From contig WRGM01000161.1 of NCBI GenBank assembly GCA_009787175.1, forward strand, positions 1 through 22,122: a stretch of DNA of 22,122 nucleotides. The letters run 5' to 3'. This DNA comes from Candidatus Bathycorpusculum fermentans (GTDB taxonomy: Archaea; Thermoproteota; Bathyarchaeia; Bathyarchaeales; Bathycorpusculaceae). The notes beneath the pieces are model-generated. The model was given only the letters and a program-made list of their open reading frames with translations. It searched no databases and was not told the DNA's origin. The position numbers and the translations under genes are program-made. How positions within the stretch are numbered: the first letter of the stretch is position 1; every line of letters starts with the position of its first letter. Shown here piece after piece: positions 6,314-13,976 of this stretch.

Positions 6314-7942
6314 TTATTCAATGGATGTATGGGTGTATCGTGAGAGTATGCCTTTTGTAAATTTGGGTTTTCTAGGTTTCCATGTGGCTAGGCGTGTTTT
6401 GAGTTCTTCAGCACTTATGTTAACGTTTAGGGTTCTATTTGGTATGTCAATAGTTATAGAATCACCGTTTTGTAGAGTGGCTATAGGTCCGCCATCAAAA
6501 GCTTCAGGGGTAACATGACCTATGCTTCCGCCGCGTGTTGCACCGCTAAATCTACCATCGGTTATTAGGGCAACACTTTCGCTTAAGCCCATACCTGCAA
6601 TTGTTGCGGTAGGGATAAGCATTTCTGGCATGCCAGGACCACCCTTTGGTCCCTCATAGCGGATAACAACTATATCACCGGGACAAATTTGTTTACCACG
6701 TATAGCCGCTATAGCTTCTTTTTCTGAGTCATAAACTTTAACAGGTCCAGTATGCTTAAGCATTTTCGGCGAAACACCCGCCGTTTTAATAACTGACCCC
6801 TTTGGCGCAAGATTACCCGTTAAAATAGCAATACCACCCTCAGCATGCACAGGGTTAGATATGGAACGTATAACGTCTGCATCAAAAACCACCGCGTCCG
6901 CTATATTTTCAGCCACAGCTTTCCCCGAAACGGTTAACACATTCAAATGTAGCAACGTCTTAAGCCGACTCATAACAGCTGGAACACCACCTGCCATGTC
7001 AAGATCTTCAAGCGCAAACGCGCCACTTGGAATCATACTGCAAAGATGCGGAACTTTACGACCTATCTCATCAAACAAAGACAACGGCAACGTTAAACCA
7101 GCCTCCCTTGCAATAGCCGGCAAATGTAAAACACTATTAGATGAACCACCCAACGCCATATCAACAGATATAGCATTCCTAAAAGCACCCAACGTAAGTA
7201 TATCAGAAGGCCGTATATTATTTTTTACAAGACTAACTATCCTCTCACCTGTCCTATGTGCAAGCCTAACTTTACTGGCACTCGTCGCAAGAGTTGTACC
7301 ACAATAAGGCAAAGACATACCCAAGGCCTCACTCATACATGCCATAGTATTAGCAGTAAACATGCCACTACAACTACCACAACTAGGACATGCAACATCC
7401 TCAAGCTCTGCAAGCTCAGCCTCACTCATCTTTCCAGCAACAACCTGCCCAAGAGCCTCTGGAACACTAGAATAACTAACTTTTTTACCATTAAAACGCC
7501 CCGCAGCCATAGGTCCACCTGTAAGCATTATTGCAGGTATATCTAGCCGCGCAGCGGCCATGAGCATGCCCGGGGTAACTTTATCGCAGTTGCTCACCAT
7601 TACAAGTCCATCAAGTCGGTGTGCTTGGAGCATTATTTCAACTGAGTCAGCTATGATCTCGCGGCTAGGAAGGCTATAGCGCATGCCTTCATGTCCCATG
7701 GCTATTCCATCACAAACAGCAATTGTGTTAAATTCAAATGGTGTTCCGCCTGCAGATAGTATACCTTCTTTTACTGCTTCCCCAAGTGTGCGTAGATGTA
7801 TGTGGCCTGGAACGATGGTATTATAACTATTAGCTATCCCAATGAAAGGTTTAGCTAAGGCATCATCAGTTAAACCTAATGATTTAAGTAGTGCACGATG
7901 AGGTGCATGTTCAGTTCCTGTTTTAATTTCGTTACTTCTCAA
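6314..7942 (-). CDS. ilvD: Dihydroxy-acid dehydratase
   Basis: IlvD dehydrates 2,3-dihydroxy-acids to 2-keto acids, the third common step of valine and isoleucine synthesis. Iron-sulfur and metal motifs are complete: VCDGIAMGHEGM, SNCDKVTPGM (the CDK lysine is the carbamylated metal ligand) and ACPSCGSCSGMFTANTM. The C-terminal ITDGRFSGATRGGSIGH holds the catalytic serine. Start: the frame opens at a TTG at 7981, but a second TTG at 7942 has AGAAGGA 7 bases before it and begins the protein at RSNEIKTGTEHAPHRALLK, exactly where family members usually begin. I prefer 7942 (542 aa); with 7981 it is 555 aa. It is alone, divergent from clpB, with no other branched-chain genes nearby. Middle codons are mostly G/T-ending and the last 33 mostly A/C-ending. 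Confidence 0.96.
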   Translation of the reverse strand: MRSNEIKTGTEHAPHRALLKSLGLTDDALAKPFIGIANSYNTIVPGHIHLRTLGEAVKEGILSAGGTPFEFNTIAVCDGIAMGHEGMRYSLPSREIIADSVEIMLQAHRLDGLVMVSNCDKVTPGMLMAAARLDIPAIMLTGGPMAAGRFNGKKVSYSSVPEALGQVVAGKMSEAELAELEDVACPSCGSCSGMFTANTMACMSEALGMSLPYCGTTLATSASKVRLAHRTGERIVSLVKNNIRPSDILTLGAFRNAISVDMALGGSSNSVLHLPAIAREAGLTLPLSLFDEIGRKVPHLCSMIPSGAFALEDLDMAGGVPAVMSRLKTLLHLNVLTVSGKAVAENIADAVVFDADVIRSISNPVHAEGGIAILTGNLAPKGSVIKTAGVSPKMLKHTGPVKVYDSEKEAIAAIRGKQICPGDIVVIRYEGPKGGPGMPEMLIPTATIAGMGLSESVALITDGRFSGATRGGSIGHVTPEAFDGGPIATLQNGDSITIDIPNRTLNVNISAEELKTRLATWKPRKPKFTKGILSRYTHTSIE

Positions 7943-7999
7943 CTTAATATCCTTCTGTAAATTACCAAGTTGCTTATTCAATACTGCGTTATAGGTATT

Positions 8000-8013
8000 G
8001 TTAAGCTTTTATG
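8000..8013 (-). promoter_or_regulatory. TATA box of ilvD
   Basis: The minus strand reads CATAAAAGCTTAAC. Transcription would start near 7983, only about 2 bases before the upstream TTG and about 40 before the preferred TTG at 7942, where a Shine-Dalgarno-like AGAAGGA is present. Confidence 0.4.
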
Positions 8014-8203
8014 TGTCAGAAATGGTCCATTAATCAATTTATGGCTTAAATTTAGATATTTCGTTATTAACATAGTTTGAAATAGTGTTTTTTTAATAGT
8101 TTTACCAAAATATTTATGTTGCAGTTTTGGCGTCTATTTTTGTAGTATAGTAAATAACCCATCGCTATGTCGTTGGAATTAAATATGTGGGTGAGCTTAA
8201 TTT

Positions 8204-10795
8204 ATGGACTTGAACAAGTTTACTGTGAAATCTCAGGAGACTCTTCAAAAAGCCTTTGAAATTGCGGCTGTAAAGCAAAATCAGGCAATTGAGCCAGTAC
8301 ATTTACTAAAGGCAATGTTGATAGTTGACGAGAATGTAATACCTCACTTGTTAACAAAGTTAAATGTTAATGTTAACTATTTAGCAAGTCAGCTTGACAA
8401 GTTAATTGATGGATTACCAAAAGTTGTAGGTGGTCAACAGTATCTCTCGTCAAATCTTAATAAGGCGTTACAGAAAGCGCAAGATTACGCAGAAGAGGCA
8501 AAAGATGAGTTTACATCAATTGAGCAGCTTTTGTTAGCGATTCTGTCACTTAATGATCCTGCATCTCGCTTAATGCAGAGTATGGGAATTAAAGAGAAAG
8601 AGTTAAAGACAGTTATTAGCCAGCTGCGTAAGGGTTCAAGTGTGACTTCGCAAACTGTTGAAGATACATACAATGCGCTAAACAAGTATGCTATTAATCT
8701 TAATAATCAGGCGAGAAATGGAAAACTTGACCCAGTCATAGGTAGAGATGAAGAAATTAGTCGTGTACTGCAAATTCTGTCACGCAGAACCAAAAATAAT
8801 CCCATACTTATAGGTGAGCCTGGGGTAGGTAAAACAGCTATAGCTGAGGGCATAGCGCATCGCATTATAAATAGTGAGGTGCCAGAAAATCTCAAGTCAA
8901 AGCAGATTTATTCTCTTGACATGGGCGCGTTAATAGCTGGTGCTAAATATAAAGGCGAATTCGAAGAACGACTAAAAGGCGTTATAAAAGAAGTAGTCTC
9001 GTCTGATGGAGAAATAATTCTATTCATAGATGAAATACACATACTAATCGGAGCAGGCGCAAGTGAAGGCGCTATGGATGCGGCAAATATTCTCAAACCA
9101 GCTTTAGCACGTGGGGAACTGCGGGCCGTTGGTGCTACCACACTTAAAGAATATCAGAAGTATTTTGAAAAAGATAAAGCCTTAGAGAGACGTTTTCAAC
9201 CTGTTATGGTTAATGAACCAAGTACGCTTGATGCTATTTCAATTCTACGGGGTCTAAAAGAGAGATATGAAGTGTTTCATCATGTGCGCATAAAAGATGA
9301 AGCTATTATTTCTGCTGTAGAGCTCTCGCAACGTTATATTTCAGATAGGTTTCTACCTGATAAAGCTATAGATTTGATAGATGAAGCGGCGGCTAAATTG
9401 CGTTTGGAGATTGACAGCGCTCCAGAGGAGCTTGAGACAATAGAGAGAAAGATTCGTCAGTTAGAAATTGAGCGTGAGGCTATTAAGAGAGAGAAGGATG
9501 AAGGGAAGCTCAAAGGGATAAGGGAAGAAATTGCTAATTTGACTGAAGAACGGAATGTGTTAAAAGTTAAGTGGCAGGCTGAGAAGGAGCTTGTTGAAAA
9601 AATTCAGATGAAGAAGAATGAAATTGAGCAGTTTAAACTTGAGGATGATGCGGCTAATCGTAGGGGTGATTTAGGTAAAGTTGCAGAAATTCGTTACGGT
9701 AGAATCCCAGATGCTGTAAAGAGTATTGAGCAGCTTAAAGAAAAGCTTTCTGAGGTGCAGAAGGATTCTGCGCTTGTAAATGAGGAGGTAGGTGCGGAGG
9801 AGATTGCTGAGGTTGTTTCTCATTGGACAGGTATTCCTGTTAGTCGGATGTTGCAAAGTGAGCGCCAGAAATTGTTGAATCTTGAAACGGAGTTGCATAT
9901 GCGTGTGGTTGGGCAGGATGAGGCTATAAGGGCTGTGTCTGATGCTATACGCCGTAGTAGGGCGGGTTTGCAGGATTCTAAGCGTCCTATAGGGTCATTT
10001 TTGTTTTTAGGTACTACTGGTGTGGGTAAGACGGAGTTGGCCAAGTCTTTGGCAGAGTTTCTCTTTAACAGTGAGAATAGTATTGTTAGAATTGATATGT
10101 CGGAGTATCAAGAGCGGCATACTGTTTCAAGGCTTGTAGGTGCGCCTCCAGGTTATGTTGGTTATGAGGAGAGCGGGCAGTTAACTGAAGCTGTACGTCG
10201 TAAACCTTATTCAGTAGTATTGCTTGATGAAATTGAGAAAGCGCACGCGGATGTCTTCAATATTTTACTTCAAGTTTTAGACGATGGCAGGTTAACAGAC
10301 AATAAGGGTAGAACAGTTGACTTCAAAAACAGTATTATTATAATGACCTCAAATATTGGGGCTCATCTTATTCAAGAAAAACTTGAAAATATAACAACTG
10401 AAAATCGAGAAGAAGTACTAAATAAGACAAGAGAAGAAGTCCTAAGCCTACTTAAGAAGACAATCAAGCCAGAGTTTCTTAACCGAATTGATGAAATAAT
10501 AATGTTCCAACCGCTGACTCGAGAGGAGATAAGTAAAATCGTTGAAAACCAGTTTAGCAGTGTGCAGAAATTGTTGGAAAAAAATGGCATACATCTGACG
10601 GTAACTAAAAAAGCTGTGGAGCATATAGCGGAAAATGGTTTTGATCCGCAATTTGGTGCAAGACCAATTAAACGTGTAATCCAGAAAAAAGTCGTAAATG
10701 AGCTCTCAAAGATGATTTTAGCAGATAAAATTGACAAAAACGCTGCAATCATTGTAGATGAAAAAGATGGCCAGATAGTCTTTAAAAATACGTAA
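8204..10795 (+). CDS. clpB: ATP-dependent disaggregase ClpB
   Basis: ClpB is a hexameric AAA+ unfoldase that, with the DnaK system, extracts proteins from aggregates. Order of parts: Clp N domain (1-145), first AAA+ module (Walker A GEPGVGKT 204-211, Walker B ILFIDE 272-277, pore loop GAKYKGEF near 246-253, arginine pair 329-330), coiled-coil middle domain (about 405-525), second AAA+ module (Walker A GTTGVGKT 603-610, Walker B VVLLDE 671-676, pore loop GAPPGYVGY 646-654), sensor-2 GAR at 818-820. At 863 aa it has the standard bacterial length, and the middle domain separates it from ClpA or ClpC. ClpB is patchy in archaea, so an old transfer from bacteria is likely; codon use does not stand out from its neighbours. 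No dnaK, dnaJ or grpE lies in the window. Its stop is 3 bases from the stop of the convergent nuclease gene. Confidence 0.97.
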   Translation: MDLNKFTVKSQETLQKAFEIAAVKQNQAIEPVHLLKAMLIVDENVIPHLLTKLNVNVNYLASQLDKLIDGLPKVVGGQQYLSSNLNKALQKAQDYAEEAKDEFTSIEQLLLAILSLNDPASRLMQSMGIKEKELKTVISQLRKGSSVTSQTVEDTYNALNKYAINLNNQARNGKLDPVIGRDEEISRVLQILSRRTKNNPILIGEPGVGKTAIAEGIAHRIINSEVPENLKSKQIYSLDMGALIAGAKYKGEFEERLKGVIKEVVSSDGEIILFIDEIHILIGAGASEGAMDAANILKPALARGELRAVGATTLKEYQKYFEKDKALERRFQPVMVNEPSTLDAISILRGLKERYEVFHHVRIKDEAIISAVELSQRYISDRFLPDKAIDLIDEAAAKLRLEIDSAPEELETIERKIRQLEIEREAIKREKDEGKLKGIREEIANLTEERNVLKVKWQAEKELVEKIQMKKNEIEQFKLEDDAANRRGDLGKVAEIRYGRIPDAVKSIEQLKEKLSEVQKDSALVNEEVGAEEIAEVVSHWTGIPVSRMLQSERQKLLNLETELHMRVVGQDEAIRAVSDAIRRSRAGLQDSKRPIGSFLFLGTTGVGKTELAKSLAEFLFNSENSIVRIDMSEYQERHTVSRLVGAPPGYVGYEESGQLTEAVRRKPYSVVLLDEIEKAHADVFNILLQVLDDGRLTDNKGRTVDFKNSIIIMTSNIGAHLIQEKLENITTENREEVLNKTREEVLSLLKKTIKPEFLNRIDEIIMFQPLTREEISKIVENQFSSVQKLLEKNGIHLTVTKKAVEHIAENGFDPQFGARPIKRVIQKKVVNELSKMILADKIDKNAAIIVDEKDGQIVFKNT

Positions 10796-10798
10796 TTG

Positions 10799-11827
10799 CT
10801 ATGCCAGCGTTGTTTGACCCTTCCCTAAGGGTTGAGCCATTGCTGGTATGCCTAACCTTTTTGTTATTTCATGAGCCAATACTCTTCCATGCGATGAGCG
10901 GTAATTATCTGTTATGATCTGCTTTGCTTTTGAGCGTTTGACATATTCTATTAAATTATCAAAGTCTGAGTGGTCGCTAAGAGCTACTAGGTATTCGCGT
11001 TCACTTATCTGTCGGCAGGGGTTTTGGAATTCCCATCCGCTTACGCTTATACGAGTATTTTTTAAGCCTATTTTAAAGCGGGCGTTTGTATGATAGAAGG
11101 CTATGCAGGGTAAATTGTTGTTGAGGAGTTCTTGTCCTTCGTTGCTTGTATCAAGGGTTAAACTGCCAAGATTCATACCATAGTTACCGCAGACTTTGGA
11201 GACCTCATATACCAGGTTAGGCATTACGAAGGGAACTTGAACGTATGCTTCTCGTAGTAGTTGCATAACTTCTTGTAGTTTTCCGTAAAAACCAAAAACA
11301 TATACAGTACCGCCTCGCAGTCGTCGCTCTATCATAGAAACTAGCAACTCATAGATATCAACATCAAAATTACGTCTACAAGAGGGCGTACCATAAGTAG
11401 CTTCAACTATAAGGGTATCACAGTCAATAACAGGAGTGTCTTCAAGCTTAAAATCACCAGTATAAACAACTCGATTCCCACATGTGTTTTCCACTAATAC
11501 TTGAGAGGCACCCATGATATGATCAGCTTTTATGAGTGTAACAGTCTCATCATCAGTATACTTGAAAGCTTGACCATATGCAAGAGCACACACATTATCA
11601 TTTTTAAGTTTAAAAGCTGGATTTACAATAGCTGCGAGATCACGAGTTGCAGGAGTCATTAAAACTTTTTCACACTGCTTAATACTCTTCCGCAGACCCA
11701 AAAGATGATCTGCATGTGCATGTGTAACAACACGTAAAGGTCTATTAGCGTCAAAAGCATCGCAGGCAACACTGTTACCTAGCAGAACTGCTCCCGTATT
11801 TGTAACACATGCCCGCTCTGCCAACAT
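10799..11827 (-). CDS. Metallo-beta-lactamase fold nuclease, CPSF/exonuclease-like
   Basis: The protein belongs to the metallo-beta-lactamase superfamily of RNA-processing nucleases (mRNA 3'-end processing factor-like). Zinc ligands are visible: THAHADH (His36, His38, Asp40, His41), ADHIMGAS (His103), YTGDFK (Asp125) and LSDHSDF (His286), with EATYG at 142-146. The region where a beta-CASP domain would sit (about 150-280) is short, so activity on RNA is inferred from family. Start: the frame extends up to 11860, but the ATG at 11827 lies just after the stop of the upstream gene (11830-11832), and a GTG at 11833 overlaps that stop as GTGA. I give the ATG; either implies translational coupling. 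It is the last gene of the operon with UPF0200 and UPF0201. The 5' half has G/T-ending codons and the 3' half A/C-ending. Confidence 0.85.
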   Translation of the reverse strand: MLAERACVTNTGAVLLGNSVACDAFDANRPLRVVTHAHADHLLGLRKSIKQCEKVLMTPATRDLAAIVNPAFKLKNDNVCALAYGQAFKYTDDETVTLIKADHIMGASQVLVENTCGNRVVYTGDFKLEDTPVIDCDTLIVEATYGTPSCRRNFDVDIYELLVSMIERRLRGGTVYVFGFYGKLQEVMQLLREAYVQVPFVMPNLVYEVSKVCGNYGMNLGSLTLDTSNEGQELLNNNLPCIAFYHTNARFKIGLKNTRISVSGWEFQNPCRQISEREYLVALSDHSDFDNLIEYVKRSKAKQIITDNYRSSHGRVLAHEITKRLGIPAMAQPLGKGQTTLA

Positions 11828-11829
11828 GT

Positions 11830-12240
11830 TCACTTTTTCTCTGTTTTTTCTGCAAGCCAATCAATAAGCAACTTAGGCGCAGCAGTTTCAATAACTACAT
11901 GTATAGGACCCAGAGGAGACTCAGCATTTTCCTCAGAAAAACTAATATGACCAGCACACGCAACCTGCTTATTTATATAAAAAATAATCTTATCACCATC
12001 ACGTATTGCCCGATACAAGGTCTTTCTAGCAGCATCACGTATACGATCATTACGCAATAAATTACGAAAATTAACCAAAGACTCCTGCCCATGAGCAACA
12101 GCCTTTAACGTGTAGCCCTGAAAAGCCGGCTCAGAAGTAAAAACGGAATGATAAAAAACATTAGTAATAGCCCTCTTAACTTTCTCCTCATCCTCTGTAG
12201 GATTAACATCCACATTTATATGAACAGTTACTGTTTCCAT
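11830..12240 (-). CDS. UPF0201 family protein (136 aa)
   Basis: The sequence has the hallmarks of the archaeal UPF0201 family: an opening strand with VNPTEDEEKVKRAITNVF, the central LVNFRNLLRNDRIRDAARKTLYRAIRDGDKIIFYINKQVACAGHISF and the later SPLGPIHVVIE. It is predicted to be a small cytosolic alpha/beta protein, possibly nucleic-acid binding; its role is unknown to me. The ATG overlaps the end of the UPF0200 gene by 13 bases. From memory, the two families occur as a single fused protein in some archaea, which supports a joint function. Confidence 0.88.
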   Translation of the reverse strand: METVTVHINVDVNPTEDEEKVKRAITNVFYHSVFTSEPAFQGYTLKAVAHGQESLVNFRNLLRNDRIRDAARKTLYRAIRDGDKIIFYINKQVACAGHISFSEENAESPLGPIHVVIETAAPKLLIDWLAEKTEKK

Positions 12241-12794
12241 TTCGCCTCAGCTTGCTCCAAATATTTTTCCACTACAGTTTTAAAAGCTTCTATACTAGAA
12301 TCATTAACCAATACATGCTCAGACAATGCAATAACATTACCTAAACCAACACTTAACTCCCGCAGGTCACGCTCAAGAAACGTATCAAAATCTTTAGGAT
12401 CATCACTTCTACCACGCCTGCTTAAACGAGCAAAACGCACCTCAGAAGAAGCATGAACAGCAACAAGCTTAAACCCTGCAAAACCTGCCTTAAACACTGA
12501 CACCTCACTTAAACTTCTCAAACCATCTATAACAATTCTATCACTAACATGCTCCTCAATCTTTGGCACACACAACTCAGCTACCACATTATCCCCACCC
12601 GTTTTACGTAAATCCAACATTACCTTACCCACATTCTGCGGATTTAACTCTAAACCACGACGCATAGTCTCCTCACGAATAACATCACCCATAGATACTT
12701 TAGCATAACCAACAGCAACAGCAGCCTCTACAAAAACAGTTTTCCCAGCACCAGGCATACCTGCTAGACCTACGACAAACTTATCAACATTCAT
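12228..12794 (-). CDS. UPF0200 family P-loop nucleotide kinase-like protein
   Basis: It has a dephospho-CoA-kinase-like P-loop fold. Walker A is GMPGAGKT (residues 12-19 from the chosen start); it is followed by VSMGDVIREE, a substrate-binding style motif, then VIDGLRS and the lid-like RLSRRGRSDDPKDFDTFLERDLRE. Its substrate is not established. The frame opens at 12830, but a TATA box at 12831-12842 predicts transcription from about 12811, so that ATG would not be transcribed. The ATG at 12794 (188 aa, MNVDKFVVGLAGMPGAGKT) puts the P-loop at the normal distance from the N-terminus. It is first in the operon UPF0200 -> UPF0201 -> metallo-beta-lactamase nuclease, with overlapping or touching genes. 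Confidence 0.9.
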   Translation of the reverse strand: MNVDKFVVGLAGMPGAGKTVFVEAAVAVGYAKVSMGDVIREETMRRGLELNPQNVGKVMLDLRKTGGDNVVAELCVPKIEEHVSDRIVIDGLRSLSEVSVFKAGFAGFKLVAVHASSEVRFARLSRRGRSDDPKDFDTFLERDLRELSVGLGNVIALSEHVLVNDSSIEAFKTVVEKYLEQAEAKWKQ

Positions 12795-12830
12795 AACAAA
12801 CCCTTTCTTGCTGCTAAAGAAATAAATCAA

Positions 12831-12842
12831 CTTAATTATATA
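12831..12842 (-). promoter_or_regulatory. TATA box of the UPF0200 operon
   Basis: The minus strand reads TATATAATTAAG. Archaeal spacing places the transcription start near 12811, downstream of the first in-frame ATG (12830) and about 17 bases before the ATG at 12794, which therefore decides the start. Confidence 0.55.
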
Positions 12843-12933
12843 GTTAATGAATGTAAAAACTAATAATTTTTGATTTCCACCGTTGAGTGTAATTACAAAA
12901 AAAGAGTATTTACAAAAAAATATTCAATTTTTT

Positions 12934-13119
12934 CCATGAAAACATTTTGGGTTTTCGTGGTTCTTCCAGCATCGGCATGTCACCGATGGTGCAGTCTCCT
13001 ATGAAAAAACATGGTCAAAAAGGTTTTTTCATCGCACTTCAATGAAAACTCGTTTTATGAGATTTATATGATAAGGGGAGACGTGGGTGAGGGTGGTTGG
13101 TTGGTGGTGCTCACCCACG
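12934..13119. ncRNA. Candidate structured RNA with four hairpins in the longest gene-free gap
   Basis: Four stem-loops follow one another: 12934-12960 (10 bp with one G-T pair, 7-nt loop), 12970-12988 (CATCGG/CCGATG, 7-nt loop), 13001-13032 (ATGAAAAAAC/GTTTTTTCAT, 10 perfect bp), and 13082-13119 (CGTGGGTGAG/CTCACCCACG, 10 perfect bp, 18-nt loop made only of G and T). The motif ATGAAAAC appears at 12936 and 13042. No coding frame of plausible composition covers them. No match to RNase P RNA, SRP RNA or guide RNA was recognised by eye. Strand and boundaries are unknown. Confidence 0.4.
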
Positions 13120-13349
13120 GTGACAAGGGTAAAGAAAACAAGAGACTTGCTTTTTTAGTCCTTGCCACAACATTGAATTATTATAGAGTTTTTTATGTCT
13201 TTCTTTACTTTAAGCATGTTTTTTTCTTTGCCAGTAGCATATATGATTACTTGTAAATTTGCTGTAATGCACGTAGGGGTATTGATGTTGTCAGAGCATG
13301 TTTGAGTGTTTCTGGTGGTGTTTTATGGATGATTTTTTCTTGTTTTTTG

Positions 13350-13362
13350 CTTAAAACTTTTA
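13350..13362 (+). promoter_or_regulatory. TATA box of the thpR-cca operon
   Basis: CTTAAAACTTTTA is centred about 41 bases before the ATG at 13397, which predicts a leader of about 15 bases. Confidence 0.45.
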
Positions 13363-13396
13363 TGAGGGATAATTATTAGAGTATGGTAGAAAGAAA

Positions 13397-13960
13397 ATGT
13401 CTGAACAAATAAGAAGCTTTATCGCTTTTGACATACAGAATGAGAATATAATAAATAGAATAGCAGCAGTACAGAAACTGTTAATGCAAACTAATGCGGA
13501 TTTAAGGCTTGTTTCGCCAAAAAATATTCACATAACAGTGCGGTTTCTTGGCAATATAAATCCTGAAATGGTTGACAAAGTTTATGAGGTTATGAAAAAA
13601 ACAAAGTTTGTTCCATTTACTATTCAACTTCAAGGTTTAGGTGTCTTCCCAACGGTAAATTATCCAAGAGTTGTTTGGGCAGGAATAACGTTGGGAGCTG
13701 AGCAATTGAAGAGTATCTTTGAACAATTAGAGCCAATGCTTCATGACTTAGGATTTGCTCCAGAACCGGAGAGTTTCAATGCTCACTTAACCATTGCCAG
13801 AGTTAGTTCAGGAACAAATAAGCAGCGTTTAGTTGACTTTGTTACGCGTCATCAAGAGTATGAGTTTGGAACTATAAAAGCTAACAGTTTGCGATTAAAA
13901 GGTAGTCAGCTCTCAGCTATGGGTCCAACTTATACAACATTAAAGGAACATCGTCCATAA
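13397..13960 (+). CDS. thpR: RNA 2',3'-cyclic phosphodiesterase (2'-5' RNA ligase family)
   Basis: The protein belongs to the 2H phosphoesterase superfamily. Both catalytic HxT motifs are present: HIT at 45-47 in NIHITVRFLG and HLT at 130-132 in NAHLTIARV. Length (187 aa) is typical. Members open 2',3'-cyclic phosphates at RNA ends and can join or cleave 2'-5' linkages in vitro; such ends are produced by the tRNA splicing endonuclease. The CCA-adding enzyme follows after 16 bases in the same direction, a gene pair I know from other archaea, which points to a role in tRNA end processing. The in vivo substrate is inferred. Confidence 0.94.
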   Translation: MSEQIRSFIAFDIQNENIINRIAAVQKLLMQTNADLRLVSPKNIHITVRFLGNINPEMVDKVYEVMKKTKFVPFTIQLQGLGVFPTVNYPRVVWAGITLGAEQLKSIFEQLEPMLHDLGFAPEPESFNAHLTIARVSSGTNKQRLVDFVTRHQEYEFGTIKANSLRLKGSQLSAMGPTYTTLKEHRP

Positions 13961-13976
13961 ATGAAGCGACAGTGGC

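Noticed and set aside
13011..13256. 81-codon plus-strand open frame in the gap before thpR
   Set aside because: It covers two of the hairpins, its product is dominated by Phe, Tyr and Val from T-rich DNA, and it has no ribosome binding site; more likely chance.
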